Translations under genes and position numbers: made by a program | Source: Flavobacteriales bacterium UBA1993 | GTDB taxonomy: Bacteria > Bacteroidota > Bacteroidia > Flavobacteriales_G > Salibacteraceae | Assembly (NCBI GenBank): GCA_002336485.1 | Contig: DDCZ01000067.1 | Span: forward strand, 1 to 39,080 | DNA: 39,080 nt | Reading direction: 5' to 3' | Shown here: in pieces, positions 24,682 to 33,689 of the stretch | Numbering within the stretch: position 1 is the stretch's first letter | How the letters are laid out: each line of letters opens with the position of its first letter | The notes under the pieces: generated by a model | The model's input: only the letters and a program-made list of their open reading frames with translations | Database searches by the model: none | Told to the model about the DNA's origin: nothing

Positions 24682-26984
24682 TTTTTCTTGGAACCTTTTC
24701 GCTTTGACTTATTCGATGGGGTTGAGGTTGAGGCAATTTCAAGACAACGCTCTAATGTTAGTTTTTCAGCATCCTCTCCCTTTGGTAATTTATAATTGTC
24801 TTTACCAATCGCAAAGTAGGGGCCGTATCTACCCACTACAACCTTGACTATTGGATCATGTTCAAATTCATGAATCAAGGCCTTTCGAGCCGCCTCGGCC
24901 TTGGCTTCAATAAGCTCAATAGCAGTCTCTAGTTTTATTTCTAACGGATCATGATCCTTGATATTCACAAAAATCCCATCATGTCTGACAAAAGGCCCGA
25001 ACCTTCCGGTAGAAGCCACGACCTCTTTTTCCTGGTAATTCCCTAGAGATCTTGGCAATTTGAAGAGTTCCAATGCATCCTCGAGCACGATACTTTGAAT
25101 GCTCTGACCAACTCTCAATTTGGCAAAGGTTGGCTTCTCTTCGTCAGAAACCTCTCCGATCTGAACCATTGGCCCGTATCGACCAATCCGAGCAATTACC
25201 TGCTTGCCACTTTTTGGATCTTTTCCAAGAATCCGCTCACCAGTAGCCCTTTCAGAATTCTCAAGCGTATCCTCGACGGTTTCGTGAAATGGTTTGTAAA
25301 AATTCGCCAGCATATCGGTCCAAACCAATTCACCTCTGGATATTGTATCGAATTCCTCCTCAACAGATGCAGTAAAATTATAGTCCAAAATCTTTGTAAA
25401 ATGTTCTTCAAGGAAGTCGTTTACAACTATTCCTATATCAGTGGGGAACAGTTTACCCTTTTCAACTCCGCTATTTTCTGATTCCGTTTTAGCTTCAATG
25501 CCAGCATCCGCTAAAGTTACGAGACGATAATCCCTTGGGGATCCTTCGCGATCTTCTTTTACGACATACCCTCGTTTTTGAATGGTACCGATAGTCGGTG
25601 CATATGTCGAAGGTCTTCCTATCCCAAGCTCTTCTAACTTTTTCACCAAACTCGCTTCTGAGTATCTGGCTGGGTGATGTGTAAAGCGCTCTGTCGCCTC
25701 AGCTGATTTCAAAACCAATTCCTCCCCTTCAGCAACATTTGGAAGGTTGGAATTATTATCCTCCTCAACTTCATCATCGGTGCTCTCCAAATAGACCTTT
25801 AGAAACCCATCGAAAGTGATAATCTCACCTTTAACTTCAAACCTTTCTTCTATCGCCTCCGAGGAAATTCTAATCGTGGTACGCAACAGCTTGGCGTCGC
25901 TCATCTGACTAGCAATTGCACGCTTCCAGATTAAATCATAAAGCTTTTGTTGCTGACCATCGTCTGATGCGCTTAATTGATCAAAATATGTTGGTCTAAT
26001 CGCTTCGTGTGCCTCTTGAGCATTTGCTGTTTTAGTAGAATACTTTCTGGGGTTAACGTACTCATCGCCAAAATCTTTACTGATTGCTGCCGTTGCCCCG
26101 TCAATTGCAGTTTTACTTAAGTTGACAGAGTCTGTCCTCATGTAAGTAATCTTTCCTGCTTCATAAAGCTGCTGGGCGAGCCGCATCGTTTGAGCAACTG
26201 AATAGCCTAGTTTTCTTGCCGCCTCTTGTTGCAGCGTAGAGGTAGTGAATGGCGCCGCTGGACTTTTCTTTCCGGGGCGTTTATCTACTTCTTGCACTGA
26301 GAAAGTGGCTTCCTGGCATTTTTCAAAAAAGGCATTTACTTCTTCGACGGTTTTGAGTCTCTTGTTCAGAACCGAAGTAAAAGGCTTCCCTTTTGTCTCA
26401 AAAATTGCCTTTACCCTGAAATAAGACTCTGACGTAAACGCATTAATCTCTTTTTCTCTTTCAACTATTAATCGAACTGTGACACTTTGAACTCTACCAG
26501 CAGATAAAGATGGCTTCACCTTTTTCCAAAGTACTGGACTTAACTCAAATCCAACAATCCGATCCAAAATTCGTCGAGCTTGTTGTGCATCTACAAGATG
26601 CTTATCAATAACTCGTGGATTCTCGATGGCACTGGTAATGGCAGGTTTTGTTATCTCGTGAAAGACAATTCTCTTGGTTTTATCTTCCTTTAACCCTAAT
26701 GCTTCGAATAGGTGCCAGCTAATAGCCTCTCCCTCACGGTCCTCATCCGTGGCAAGCCATACCATTTCCGCATCCTTGCTTAATTTTTTCAACTCGGTGA
26801 TCACCTTCTTTTTATCTGGCATTACCTCATATGTAGGGGCGAATCCATTTTCAATGTCAATTGCATTTCCCTTTTTAGGCAAATCGCGTATGTGACCATA
26901 ACTTGAACGAACAACGAAGTCCTTTCCCAAATATCCTTCGATCGTTTTTGCCTTAGCAGGCGACTCAACAATTACCAAATTCAT
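24678..26984 (-). CDS. topA: DNA topoisomerase I
   Basis: Type IA topoisomerase that relaxes negative supercoils through a covalent 5'-phosphotyrosine link. The 768-aa protein has the N-terminal Toprim domain (VIVESPAKAKTIEGYLG and DEDREGEAISWH), a full clamp domain, and active-site Tyr281 in ITYMRTDSVNLS. The C-terminal part has repeated modules (ERILGKDPKSGKQVIARIGR, IVKVVVGRYGPYFAIG) in place of four-cysteine zinc ribbons, which are absent, and ends in a basic tail rich in Lys, Ser and Arg. It is the first gene of a minus-strand run leading into the T9SS operon, and is divergent from miaB with a 189-bp gap. Confidence 0.97.
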   Translation of the reverse strand: MNLVIVESPAKAKTIEGYLGKDFVVRSSYGHIRDLPKKGNAIDIENGFAPTYEVMPDKKKVITELKKLSKDAEMVWLATDEDREGEAISWHLFEALGLKEDKTKRIVFHEITKPAITSAIENPRVIDKHLVDAQQARRILDRIVGFELSPVLWKKVKPSLSAGRVQSVTVRLIVEREKEINAFTSESYFRVKAIFETKGKPFTSVLNKRLKTVEEVNAFFEKCQEATFSVQEVDKRPGKKSPAAPFTTSTLQQEAARKLGYSVAQTMRLAQQLYEAGKITYMRTDSVNLSKTAIDGATAAISKDFGDEYVNPRKYSTKTANAQEAHEAIRPTYFDQLSASDDGQQQKLYDLIWKRAIASQMSDAKLLRTTIRISSEAIEERFEVKGEIITFDGFLKVYLESTDDEVEEDNNSNLPNVAEGEELVLKSAEATERFTHHPARYSEASLVKKLEELGIGRPSTYAPTIGTIQKRGYVVKEDREGSPRDYRLVTLADAGIEAKTESENSGVEKGKLFPTDIGIVVNDFLEEHFTKILDYNFTASVEEEFDTISRGELVWTDMLANFYKPFHETVEDTLENSERATGERILGKDPKSGKQVIARIGRYGPMVQIGEVSDEEKPTFAKLRVGQSIQSIVLEDALELFKLPRSLGNYQEKEVVASTGRFGPFVRHDGIFVNIKDHDPLEIKLETAIELIEAKAEAARKALIHEFEHDPIVKVVVGRYGPYFAIGKDNYKLPKGEDAEKLTLERCLEIASTSTPSNKSKRKGSKKK

Positions 26985-27173
26985 TCACTCAATTTTATAA
27001 TTTCGGACTTATCCGCTTCCTCTAGAAAGGAAGTTTCACGCTGCAAATAAAACGCAAAAAAATCGCAGAGGTTATTTGCTTTTATTTCAAGTAGCATGAA
27101 TTACAGCATAAATTAACGCCTGACATATTTGCAGTCATGTTCAATGAGTAACTTCGCGACTTGATTCAAATTA

Positions 27174-28601
27174 ATGGATAATAACAAGGGTTTATTAGTG
27201 GAAGAGCGGCAAGGAGAGGCAATCCTTGTCGAACAACAGTCGGATAATCTTTTGGGTAAAAAGGTTTATCTGGAGAGCTATGGCTGCCAAATGAATTTTT
27301 CCGATAGTGAAATAGTGGCTTCGATAATGTCGAAAGCAGGTTTTGAAACGACACGCAATGCCGAGGAAGCGGATGTCGTATTGCTAAATACATGTGCTAT
27401 TCGCGATAATGCGGAACAGCGTGTACGCAAGCGCTTAACTCAATTTCAAAGCGATAAGAAAAACAATCCCGATAAGGTTATTGGCATTCTTGGCTGCATG
27501 GCTGAGCGTTTAAAGTCTCAACTTCTAGAAGAAGAAAAATTAGTGGACTTAGTGGCTGGACCTGATGCCTACCGAGACTTACCAAATCTTGTCACAGAAG
27601 TTGGGACCGGCCAAAAAGCTGTGAACGTGCTCTTATCACGAGATGAAACGTATGCTGAAATAACACCGGTGCGTTTAGATTTCAATGGGGTAAGTGCATT
27701 CATCTCTATAACCCGCGGTTGTGACAATATGTGCAGTTTTTGCGTTGTCCCATTTACCCGAGGAAGAGAACGCAGTAGAGACCCAAAAACAATTGTACAA
27801 GAAGCGCATGACCTTTTTGAAAAAGGATATCGAGAAGTAACTCTTTTAGGCCAAAATGTCGATAGCTATCGTTGGAACATCACAAAGAAAGGAGCTATCA
27901 TCGACGACCAGAAAGAAGTTGTGAATTTCGCTCAGTTGATGCAAAAAGTGGCCGATGTTCATCCCGATCTTAGAATTCGTTTTTCTACATCCCACCCCAA
28001 GGACATGTCTGATGAGGTACTTGAGGTAATGTCAAAAAACGAGAACATATGTGAGTACATACACTTACCAGTTCAAAGTGGAAACTCAGAAATGCTTGAA
28101 AGAATGAACCGAGGCTACACACGAGAATGGTACTTGAACCGTATAGCCTCTATTCGAAAGCATATGCCAAACTGCGGTATTTCAACAGACATTATTAGCG
28201 GTTTTTGTGGCGAGACGGAAGAGCAGCATCAAGACACCCTCTCACTTATGAAAGAGGTGAAATATGACTTCGCATATATGTTCTATTATTCTGAGAGACC
28301 AAAAACGCTAGCTGCCAGGAAATTTGAAGATGATATTCCGCTAGTTGAGAAAAAGCGAAGACTTACCGAAGTAATTGACCTTCAGCAACAGCACTCACTC
28401 GAAAGCAACACAAGATCAGTTGGTCAGGTCCATCGAGTTCTTATCGAAGGAAATTCTAAACGATCTGATAAGGACCAATGTGGGCGCAACACTCAAAATG
28501 TCATGTGCGTGTTTCCAAAAACCACTTTTAAGAAAGGCGAATATGTCAATGTGCGTGTAAGTGATTGCACGGCAGCAACTTTGATAGGAGAAATAGTCTA
28601 A
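27174..28601 (+). CDS. miaB: tRNA-2-methylthio-N6-dimethylallyladenosine synthase MiaB
   Basis: Radical-SAM methylthiotransferase that modifies A37 of tRNAs reading UNN codons. The 475-aa protein has an N-terminal UPF0004 domain with cysteines 38 (SYGCQMN), 74 (NTCAIRDN) and 108 (GCMAER) that bind one iron-sulfur cluster. The radical-SAM CxxxCxxC triad is Cys183, Cys187 and Cys190 in RGCDNMCSFC. A C-terminal TRAM domain holds VLIEGNSKRSDKDQCGR. About 25 extra N-terminal residues precede the usual start. The 189-bp gap to topA has an ATATTTGC that resembles, but does not match exactly, a -7 box. The next gene starts nine bases after its stop. Confidence 0.97.
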   Translation: MDNNKGLLVEERQGEAILVEQQSDNLLGKKVYLESYGCQMNFSDSEIVASIMSKAGFETTRNAEEADVVLLNTCAIRDNAEQRVRKRLTQFQSDKKNNPDKVIGILGCMAERLKSQLLEEEKLVDLVAGPDAYRDLPNLVTEVGTGQKAVNVLLSRDETYAEITPVRLDFNGVSAFISITRGCDNMCSFCVVPFTRGRERSRDPKTIVQEAHDLFEKGYREVTLLGQNVDSYRWNITKKGAIIDDQKEVVNFAQLMQKVADVHPDLRIRFSTSHPKDMSDEVLEVMSKNENICEYIHLPVQSGNSEMLERMNRGYTREWYLNRIASIRKHMPNCGISTDIISGFCGETEEQHQDTLSLMKEVKYDFAYMFYYSERPKTLAARKFEDDIPLVEKKRRLTEVIDLQQQHSLESNTRSVGQVHRVLIEGNSKRSDKDQCGRNTQNVMCVFPKTTFKKGEYVNVRVSDCTAATLIGEIV

Positions 28602-28609
28602 ATAGAATT

Positions 28610-29836
28610 ATGACAATACAACAAGCAAAACAACGATTTGGGATAATAGGCACGAGCGGCACGTTAGACCGAGCGATTGAAACGGCTTTGCGTGTCTCCC
28701 CTACTGACCTTAGCGTTTTGATTACTGGTGAAAGTGGAACAGGAAAAGAGGCCATGCCTCAAATCATTCATCATAACAGCACTCGAAAGCACAGTGAATA
28801 TATCGCGGTTAATTGTGGAGCGATACCTGAGGGCACAATCGACTCTGAATTATTTGGTCATGAAAAGGGCAGTTTCACTGGTGCACACGATACCAGAAAA
28901 GGTTATTTCGAGGTAGCCGATGGTGGAACGATATTTCTTGATGAAGTTGCCGAATTGCCAATATCAACACAAGTGCGTCTTCTTCGCGTATTGGAGACAG
29001 GTGAGTTTATCAAGGTTGGATCCAGTAAAACGCAAAAAACAGATGTTAGGATTGTAGCCGCTACCAATGTTGATATCCCCGAAGCCATTCGGAAAGGCAA
29101 GTTCCGAGAAGATTTGTACTATCGATTGAATACTGTTCCGATTCAGATTCCAGCGCTGAGAGAACGAAAAGAGGATGTGCATCTGCTCTTTCGAAAATTT
29201 GCCGCTGACTTCGGTGACAAGTATCGAATGCCTTCTGTAAGATTGACAGCCGATGCGATAAGAATTCTTGAAGATTATCGATGGCCCGGTAATATCCGAC
29301 AATTGAAAAATATTACGGAGCAAGTATCCGTCATTGAGCAGGAGCGTGACATTGATGGAACTGTCTTGCTCAAATACTTGCCTAACTACATCGCAAGCAA
29401 AGTACCTACAGTTTATCAAGCAGAGGGTCAGTCCGAATTAAACGAACGCGAAATTTTATACAAGGTTCTCTTCGAAATGAAGGGTGAAGTGAATGATTTG
29501 AAAAAGCTAGTGATGGAGTTATTAAAGAATGGCTCTGATGGCATCGACGCCAGTCAATTACAGAACATCTTTGGCGGATCTAAAATGGATTACTCCGCGC
29601 CAGAAGAAGAAGCTGGCGGATTCGGCATTCATCATCCTGCCATTCAAGTTACACGCCCCAGCGACATTGAAGCTTCTGAAGTTGTCGAGGAATCCTTATC
29701 CATAGAGGAAAAGGAAAAAGAGCTAATAAAAAAGGCTTTGGACAAATATCACGGCAGGCGTAAAAATGCAGCGAGCGAACTTGGCATTTCGGAACGCACA
29801 TTATACCGGAAAATAAAGGAGTATGAACTTAATTAA
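28610..29836 (+). CDS. Sigma-54-dependent transcriptional activator lacking a sensor domain
   Basis: A 408-aa AAA+ enhancer-binding protein that would drive sigma-54 RNA polymerase. It goes almost directly into the ATPase: Walker A GESGTGKE (residues 40-47), the sigma-54 contact loop GSFTGA (87-92, Ser in place of the usual Ala), Walker B GGTIFLDE (ending at 111-112), and the arginine-finger segment GKFREDLYYRLN. A Fis-type helix-turn-helix closes the protein (GRRKNAASELGISERTLYRK). No receiver, GAF or PAS domain is present, so control must come from expression or a partner. The start at 28610 is preferred to 28565, which overlaps miaB. Its 3' end overlaps lptE by 14 bases. Confidence 0.92.
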   Translation: MTIQQAKQRFGIIGTSGTLDRAIETALRVSPTDLSVLITGESGTGKEAMPQIIHHNSTRKHSEYIAVNCGAIPEGTIDSELFGHEKGSFTGAHDTRKGYFEVADGGTIFLDEVAELPISTQVRLLRVLETGEFIKVGSSKTQKTDVRIVAATNVDIPEAIRKGKFREDLYYRLNTVPIQIPALRERKEDVHLLFRKFAADFGDKYRMPSVRLTADAIRILEDYRWPGNIRQLKNITEQVSVIEQERDIDGTVLLKYLPNYIASKVPTVYQAEGQSELNEREILYKVLFEMKGEVNDLKKLVMELLKNGSDGIDASQLQNIFGGSKMDYSAPEEEAGGFGIHHPAIQVTRPSDIEASEVVEESLSIEEKEKELIKKALDKYHGRRKNAASELGISERTLYRKIKEYELN

Positions 29837-30332
29837 GCGCTCCATTTTCATACTTGTTCTATCTGCAACTGCATTGGCTGGATGTAAGGTAAATTATTCA
29901 TTTACTGGAGCTAGTGTCTCCCCAGATGTTAACACCATTTCAATTGCCACATTTCCAAACTACGCATCTCTTGCTCCGCCATCGTTAAGCCAAGCGTTTA
30001 CAGAAGAGCTTAAGGATATTTTTCTTCGACAAACAAACCTTGCACTGGTAAAGGAAAATGGTGATCTAATCATAGCCGGAGAGATCACGAATTATAGTGT
30101 GAAAGGCGAAGCCGTAAAGGATGATGCAACCTCTTTAAATAAGCTGACCATTGTAGTTAAGGTGCGATATACAGACACTAAGGATGACGAAAAAAGCTTT
30201 GAACAGACATTTTCTGGGTTTCAACAATTTGATGCAAACACAAACTTAAGCTCGGTTGAACAAACTTTGATCGACCAAATAAACGAGCAACTGACACAGG
30301 ACATTTTCAATAAATCACTTGGAAACTGGTAA
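29823..30332 (+). CDS. lptE: LPS assembly lipoprotein LptE-like
   Basis: A 169-aa lipoprotein with signal MNLIKRSIFILVLSATALAG and acylated Cys21. The mature part (SFTGASVSPDVNTISIATF, LSQAFTEELKDIFLRQTNL, DLIIAGEITNYSVKG) has the pattern of LptE in Bacteroidota, which plugs the LptD barrel and moves LPS to the outer leaflet. The start overlaps the upstream regulator gene by 14 bases, and its stop shares a base with the next start (TAATG), so the genes are tightly coupled. Confidence 0.85.
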   Translation: MNLIKRSIFILVLSATALAGCKVNYSFTGASVSPDVNTISIATFPNYASLAPPSLSQAFTEELKDIFLRQTNLALVKENGDLIIAGEITNYSVKGEAVKDDATSLNKLTIVVKVRYTDTKDDEKSFEQTFSGFQQFDANTNLSSVEQTLIDQINEQLTQDIFNKSLGNW

Positions 30333-31183
30333 TGGAAATCGAGATTAAATCAATACTCAATAATGGGGTGACGTCAGCGAGCCAGTATGAAAGTATTGCG
30401 CGTAATTTAAAAGAACATCCATATTCAAGCATTCTTTGCGCACTCCAAACCATCGGGGTAAAATCCTTCGATTCAGGAAAAAGTGAGACTCAGATTAAGT
30501 TCAGTGCCATTCGATTTCAAAGTCGGGCTGCCTTGCAAAAGCTGGCGTTTCCTCCAGAACCACAACTAGAACAATCAACGGAGGCTCAAAGCTCTCGCGA
30601 AATAGAGATCGACACCTCATCGAAGCCAGCTGATTCAATTGATGAACTAAATAATCTATTGCTATCCGAGGCTGTAAACTCTGGCGCCGCTCTTGACATG
30701 ATAATTGAGGACGCGACCCCTTTACCAAGTCGTGCCAAGGTAACTGAGTCGGATCAGGCAGAAATAATTGACCAACAGGAAGAAATAAGCGAATCGGTAT
30801 CTACAATTCATACGGAAACTGCACCTCCAAACAAGCAAGATTTCGGATCTTGGATGCGTTATCTTTCAAATGAAAACGACGTAAAAAAGGAAGAAACATC
30901 GAAAATATTGAAGCAAGAAGTTGATGGCATTATTGACCACTTTATTGTGAATGAATCGAGCCTAGTTCCAAAGCGTGCGGAGTTCTTCTCGCCAACCAAA
31001 GCCGCCAAAGGAAGTCTAATTGACAACGAAGAAATAGTTACCGAAACGCTAGGTAGAATTTACGCTGGACAAGGTGCTTTTGACAAGGCAATTTCAACGT
31101 ATCAAAAACTCAGTTTGCTGCATCCTGAAAAAAGCAGTTATTTTGCCGCCCTTATTGAAAAACTCAAACAAGAAAACAAATAG
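30332..31183 (+). CDS. Hypothetical protein with a C-terminal TPR-like segment
   Basis: A 283-aa cytosolic-looking protein with no signal peptide. The N-terminal part (YESIARNLKEHPYSSILCAL) is helical and the middle is acidic, Ser and Glu rich and probably disordered. The C-terminal end has one TPR-like unit (ETLGRIYAGQGAFDKAISTY, then LHPEKSSYFAALIEKLKQEN). It begins within the lptE stop codon and ends two bases before secG. In my recollection a similar gene often sits in this place in related genomes; no function is known to me. A role in export or LPS trafficking is only suggested by position. Confidence 0.7.
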   Translation: MEIEIKSILNNGVTSASQYESIARNLKEHPYSSILCALQTIGVKSFDSGKSETQIKFSAIRFQSRAALQKLAFPPEPQLEQSTEAQSSREIEIDTSSKPADSIDELNNLLLSEAVNSGAALDMIIEDATPLPSRAKVTESDQAEIIDQQEEISESVSTIHTETAPPNKQDFGSWMRYLSNENDVKKEETSKILKQEVDGIIDHFIVNESSLVPKRAEFFSPTKAAKGSLIDNEEIVTETLGRIYAGQGAFDKAISTYQKLSLLHPEKSSYFAALIEKLKQENK

Positions 31184-31185
31184 CT

Positions 31186-31515
31186 ATGATTATCATTTCC
31201 ATACTCATCTTTATCGTAAGCCTTTTGCTTATGGGTATTGTTCTAATTCAAAACTCAAAGGGTGGTGGATTGGCTTCAGGGTTTTCATCATCCAACCAAA
31301 TTGTTGGCGTACAGCGAACCTCTGACTTTTTAGAAAAAGGAACATGGATGTTGGCTACAGCACTTTTGGCTTTGTGTATTGTATCTACCGCTTTTACCGG
31401 AACTACAGCGGTTGAGGCACAAACCAGTGACCTCGATGGAATTATAGAGAATGCAGCGCTACCAGCTCCATCAGCTGGATACGATGACAGCCCCGCACCT
31501 CTTCCCAACGAATAG
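31186..31515 (+). CDS. secG: Preprotein translocase subunit SecG
   Basis: A 109-aa inner-membrane subunit of the Sec translocon. It has two hydrophobic helices (about residues 2-20 and 52-72) separated by the conserved cytoplasmic loop QNSKGGGLASGFSSSNQIVG. The C-terminal tail is acidic and Pro/Ala rich. It starts two bases after the preceding stop and ends the operon before a terminator. Confidence 0.93.
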   Translation: MIIISILIFIVSLLLMGIVLIQNSKGGGLASGFSSSNQIVGVQRTSDFLEKGTWMLATALLALCIVSTAFTGTTAVEAQTSDLDGIIENAALPAPSAGYDDSPAPLPNE

Positions 31516-31538
31516 AACAAACCAAACATGGTACATAT

Positions 31539-31574
31539 AAATGTCAGCTTGTCACTCGGGCTGACATTTTTTTT
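31539..31574 (+). terminator. Rho-independent terminator after secG
   Basis: AAATGTCAGC (31539-31548) pairs with GCTGACATTT beginning at 31560 around an 11-nt loop, followed by a run of T. It separates the miaB-secG run from groESL. Confidence 0.85.
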
Positions 31575-31670
31575 GTGCTTATCTGTCAAAGATGGCACGA
31601 ATTGATCTCCGATACTTGGTGGCATAATAAGTGACTATTGGCTTTCTTGTTAATCTAAACTTTCTAAAAA

Positions 31671-31952
31671 ATGTCAGGAGTGAACTTTAAACCAAATGAA
31701 GATCGCGTGTTGGTAGAACCAGCAGCAGCGGAAGAAAAAACTGCGGGTGGAATTATCATCCCAGATACAGCTAAAGAAAAGCCACAAAAAGGTACAATCA
31801 TCGCTGTCGGACCCGGTAAGAAAGACGAGCCAGTACTTGTGAATGAAGGCGATGTCGTGTTTTACGGTAAATATTCAGGAACAGAAATTCAGCTTGACGG
31901 AAAAGACTATCTAATAATGCGATCCACCGACGTTCTTGGTAGCATCGGTTAA
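31671..31952 (+). CDS. groES: Co-chaperonin GroES
   Basis: The 93-aa lid of the GroEL chamber. Typical segments are KPNEDRVLVEPAAAEEKTAG, the mobile loop GGIIIPDTAKEKPQKG and VLVNEGDVVFYGKYSGTEI. It starts 96 bases past the secG terminator. A weak promoter candidate (TTG at 31639, then TAAACTTT) lies ahead, and no CIRCE inverted repeat is present. groEL begins 22 bases downstream. Confidence 0.97.
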   Translation: MSGVNFKPNEDRVLVEPAAAEEKTAGGIIIPDTAKEKPQKGTIIAVGPGKKDEPVLVNEGDVVFYGKYSGTEIQLDGKDYLIMRSTDVLGSIG

Positions 31953-31974
31953 TTGAAAATTAAAAAACAAGAAA

Positions 31975-33615
31975 ATGGCAAAAGAGATATTATTTGATTC
32001 TGAAGCGAGAGACGCCCTTAAAAAGGGAGTTGACGCTTTGTCAAATGCAGTTAAAGTAACACTCGGTCCAAAGGGTCGAAACGTCGTTATTGATAAAAAG
32101 TTCGGAGCCCCAACCATCACAAAAGATGGTGTAACCGTTGCGAAGGAAGTGGAACTAAAGGACGCCGTTGAGAATATGGGCGCCCAAATGGTAAAGGAAG
32201 TAGCGTCGAAAACAGCTGACGTGGCTGGTGACGGAACAACTACAGCTACGGTACTTGCACAAGCGATCGTTACTGCAGGACTTAAGAATGTTACGGCGGG
32301 TGCAAATCCTATGGACCTTAAGCGAGGTATTGATCAAGCTGTTCAGGCCATCGTAGCGCACCTAGACACCATGAAGGAAGAAGTCGGAGACGACTTTGCG
32401 AAAATTGAGCAAGTAGGTACAATTTCAGCGAATAGTGATGCCACAATAGGCAAGCTTATCGCTGAGGCGATGCAAAAAGTGGGCAAAGAGGGTGTCATTA
32501 CAGTTGAAGAAGCAAAAGGAACGGAAACTACGGTAGACGTAGTGGAAGGAATGCAATTCGATCGTGGTTACCTAAGCCCATACTTTGTTACGAATGCCGA
32601 TAAAATGATCACCGAGTTAGAGAATCCATACATATTGATTCACGATAAAAAAGTGAGCAACATTCAGGATATAGTTCCTCTTCTTGAAAAAGTAGCTCAG
32701 CAAGGTGCTTCAATGTTAATCATTGCCGAAGATGTTGAAGGAACAGCGTTGGCTGGACTTGTTGTAAACAAGCTTAGAGGCGGTTTAAAAATTGCCGCCG
32801 TTAAGGCTCCAGGGTTTGGAGACCGACGTAAAGCTATGCTTGAAGATATCGCAATACTAACTGGTGGACAAGTAATCAGCGAAGAGCGTGGATTCAAACT
32901 TGACCAAGCAGATATTGAAATGTTAGGTCGAGCTGAGAAAATTGACATTGATAAGGACAACACCACTGTGATCAACGGAGCAGGTAAGTCAGAAGACATC
33001 AAGGCTCGAGTCAATCAGATTAAAGCTCAAATGGAGACGACAACCAGCGACTATGATAAGGAGAAGCTGCAAGAGCGATTAGCCAAACTAGGAGGCGGTG
33101 TTGCCGTACTTTATGTTGGTGCTGCCACAGAAGTTGAAATGAAAGAAAAGAAGGATCGAGTTGATGATGCCATGCACGCCACGAGAGCTGCTGTTGAGGA
33201 AGGGATTGTACCAGGTGGAGGTGTAGCCTTCATTCGAGCTATTTCGGCCTTAGACAACCTTGAAGGAAGCAATGAGGATCAGACGACTGGAATCGCCATT
33301 ATTAGAAGATCTCTCGAAGAGCCGTTGCGACAGATAGTAGCCAATGCTGGAGGCGAAGGCTCAATTGTCGTTCAGAAGGTAATGGAAGGCAAAGGTGATT
33401 TCGGATACAATGCAGCAACAAGCGTATATGAAAACATGTATGCTGCGGGCGTTATTGATCCTAAGAAGGTAACTAGAGTTTCTCTTGAGAACGCTGCTTC
33501 CATTGCAGGTTTATTGCTTACGACAGAGTGTGTCCTAGCTGATGAAGCAGGTGATGACGCCATGCCAGCTGGAATGCCTCCTGGAGGAATGGGCGGTATG
33601 GGAGGAATGATGTAA
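31975..33615 (+). CDS. groEL: Chaperonin GroEL
   Basis: A 546-aa chaperonin subunit that folds proteins in a double heptameric ring with GroES. Hallmarks are VTLGPKGRNVVIDKKFGAPT and the ATPase GDGTTTATVLAQAI in the equatorial domain, EGMQFDRGYLSPYF, and the flexible C-terminal tail GGMGGMGGMM. The codon choice is strongly biased, as for a highly expressed gene. A long palindromic terminator follows. Confidence 0.99.
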   Translation: MAKEILFDSEARDALKKGVDALSNAVKVTLGPKGRNVVIDKKFGAPTITKDGVTVAKEVELKDAVENMGAQMVKEVASKTADVAGDGTTTATVLAQAIVTAGLKNVTAGANPMDLKRGIDQAVQAIVAHLDTMKEEVGDDFAKIEQVGTISANSDATIGKLIAEAMQKVGKEGVITVEEAKGTETTVDVVEGMQFDRGYLSPYFVTNADKMITELENPYILIHDKKVSNIQDIVPLLEKVAQQGASMLIIAEDVEGTALAGLVVNKLRGGLKIAAVKAPGFGDRRKAMLEDIAILTGGQVISEERGFKLDQADIEMLGRAEKIDIDKDNTTVINGAGKSEDIKARVNQIKAQMETTTSDYDKEKLQERLAKLGGGVAVLYVGAATEVEMKEKKDRVDDAMHATRAAVEEGIVPGGGVAFIRAISALDNLEGSNEDQTTGIAIIRRSLEEPLRQIVANAGGEGSIVVQKVMEGKGDFGYNAATSVYENMYAAGVIDPKKVTRVSLENAASIAGLLLTTECVLADEAGDDAMPAGMPPGGMGGMGGMM

Positions 33616-33639
33616 TCCCTCTTTATAATTTTTAGAATT

Positions 33640-33675
33640 AAAAAGGCCTTGAGTAAATTTACTCAAGGCCTTTTT
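33640..33675. terminator. 36-bp perfect palindrome, bidirectional terminator after groEL
   Basis: Bases 33640-33657 are the exact reverse complement of 33658-33675. The core is GGCCTTGAGTAAA and its partner, with A-runs and T-runs at the two ends, so it can stop transcription of both groEL and the convergent yqeY-like gene. Confidence 0.92.
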
Positions 33676-33689
33676 TTTGGCTCAATTTA

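Noticed and set aside
25095..25481. Plus-strand open frame of 128 codons within topA
   Set aside because: Antisense to the topoisomerase coding region, with no signal, motif or promoter.
28964..29419. Minus-strand open frame of 151 codons within the sigma-54 activator gene
   Set aside because: Antisense shadow of the conserved AAA+ domain; no family features or start context.
31575..31670. CIRCE heat-shock element or sigma-54 promoter ahead of groES
   Set aside because: No TTAGCACTC inverted repeat is present. TGGCAC at about 31593 is followed by a TTG at the wrong spacing.
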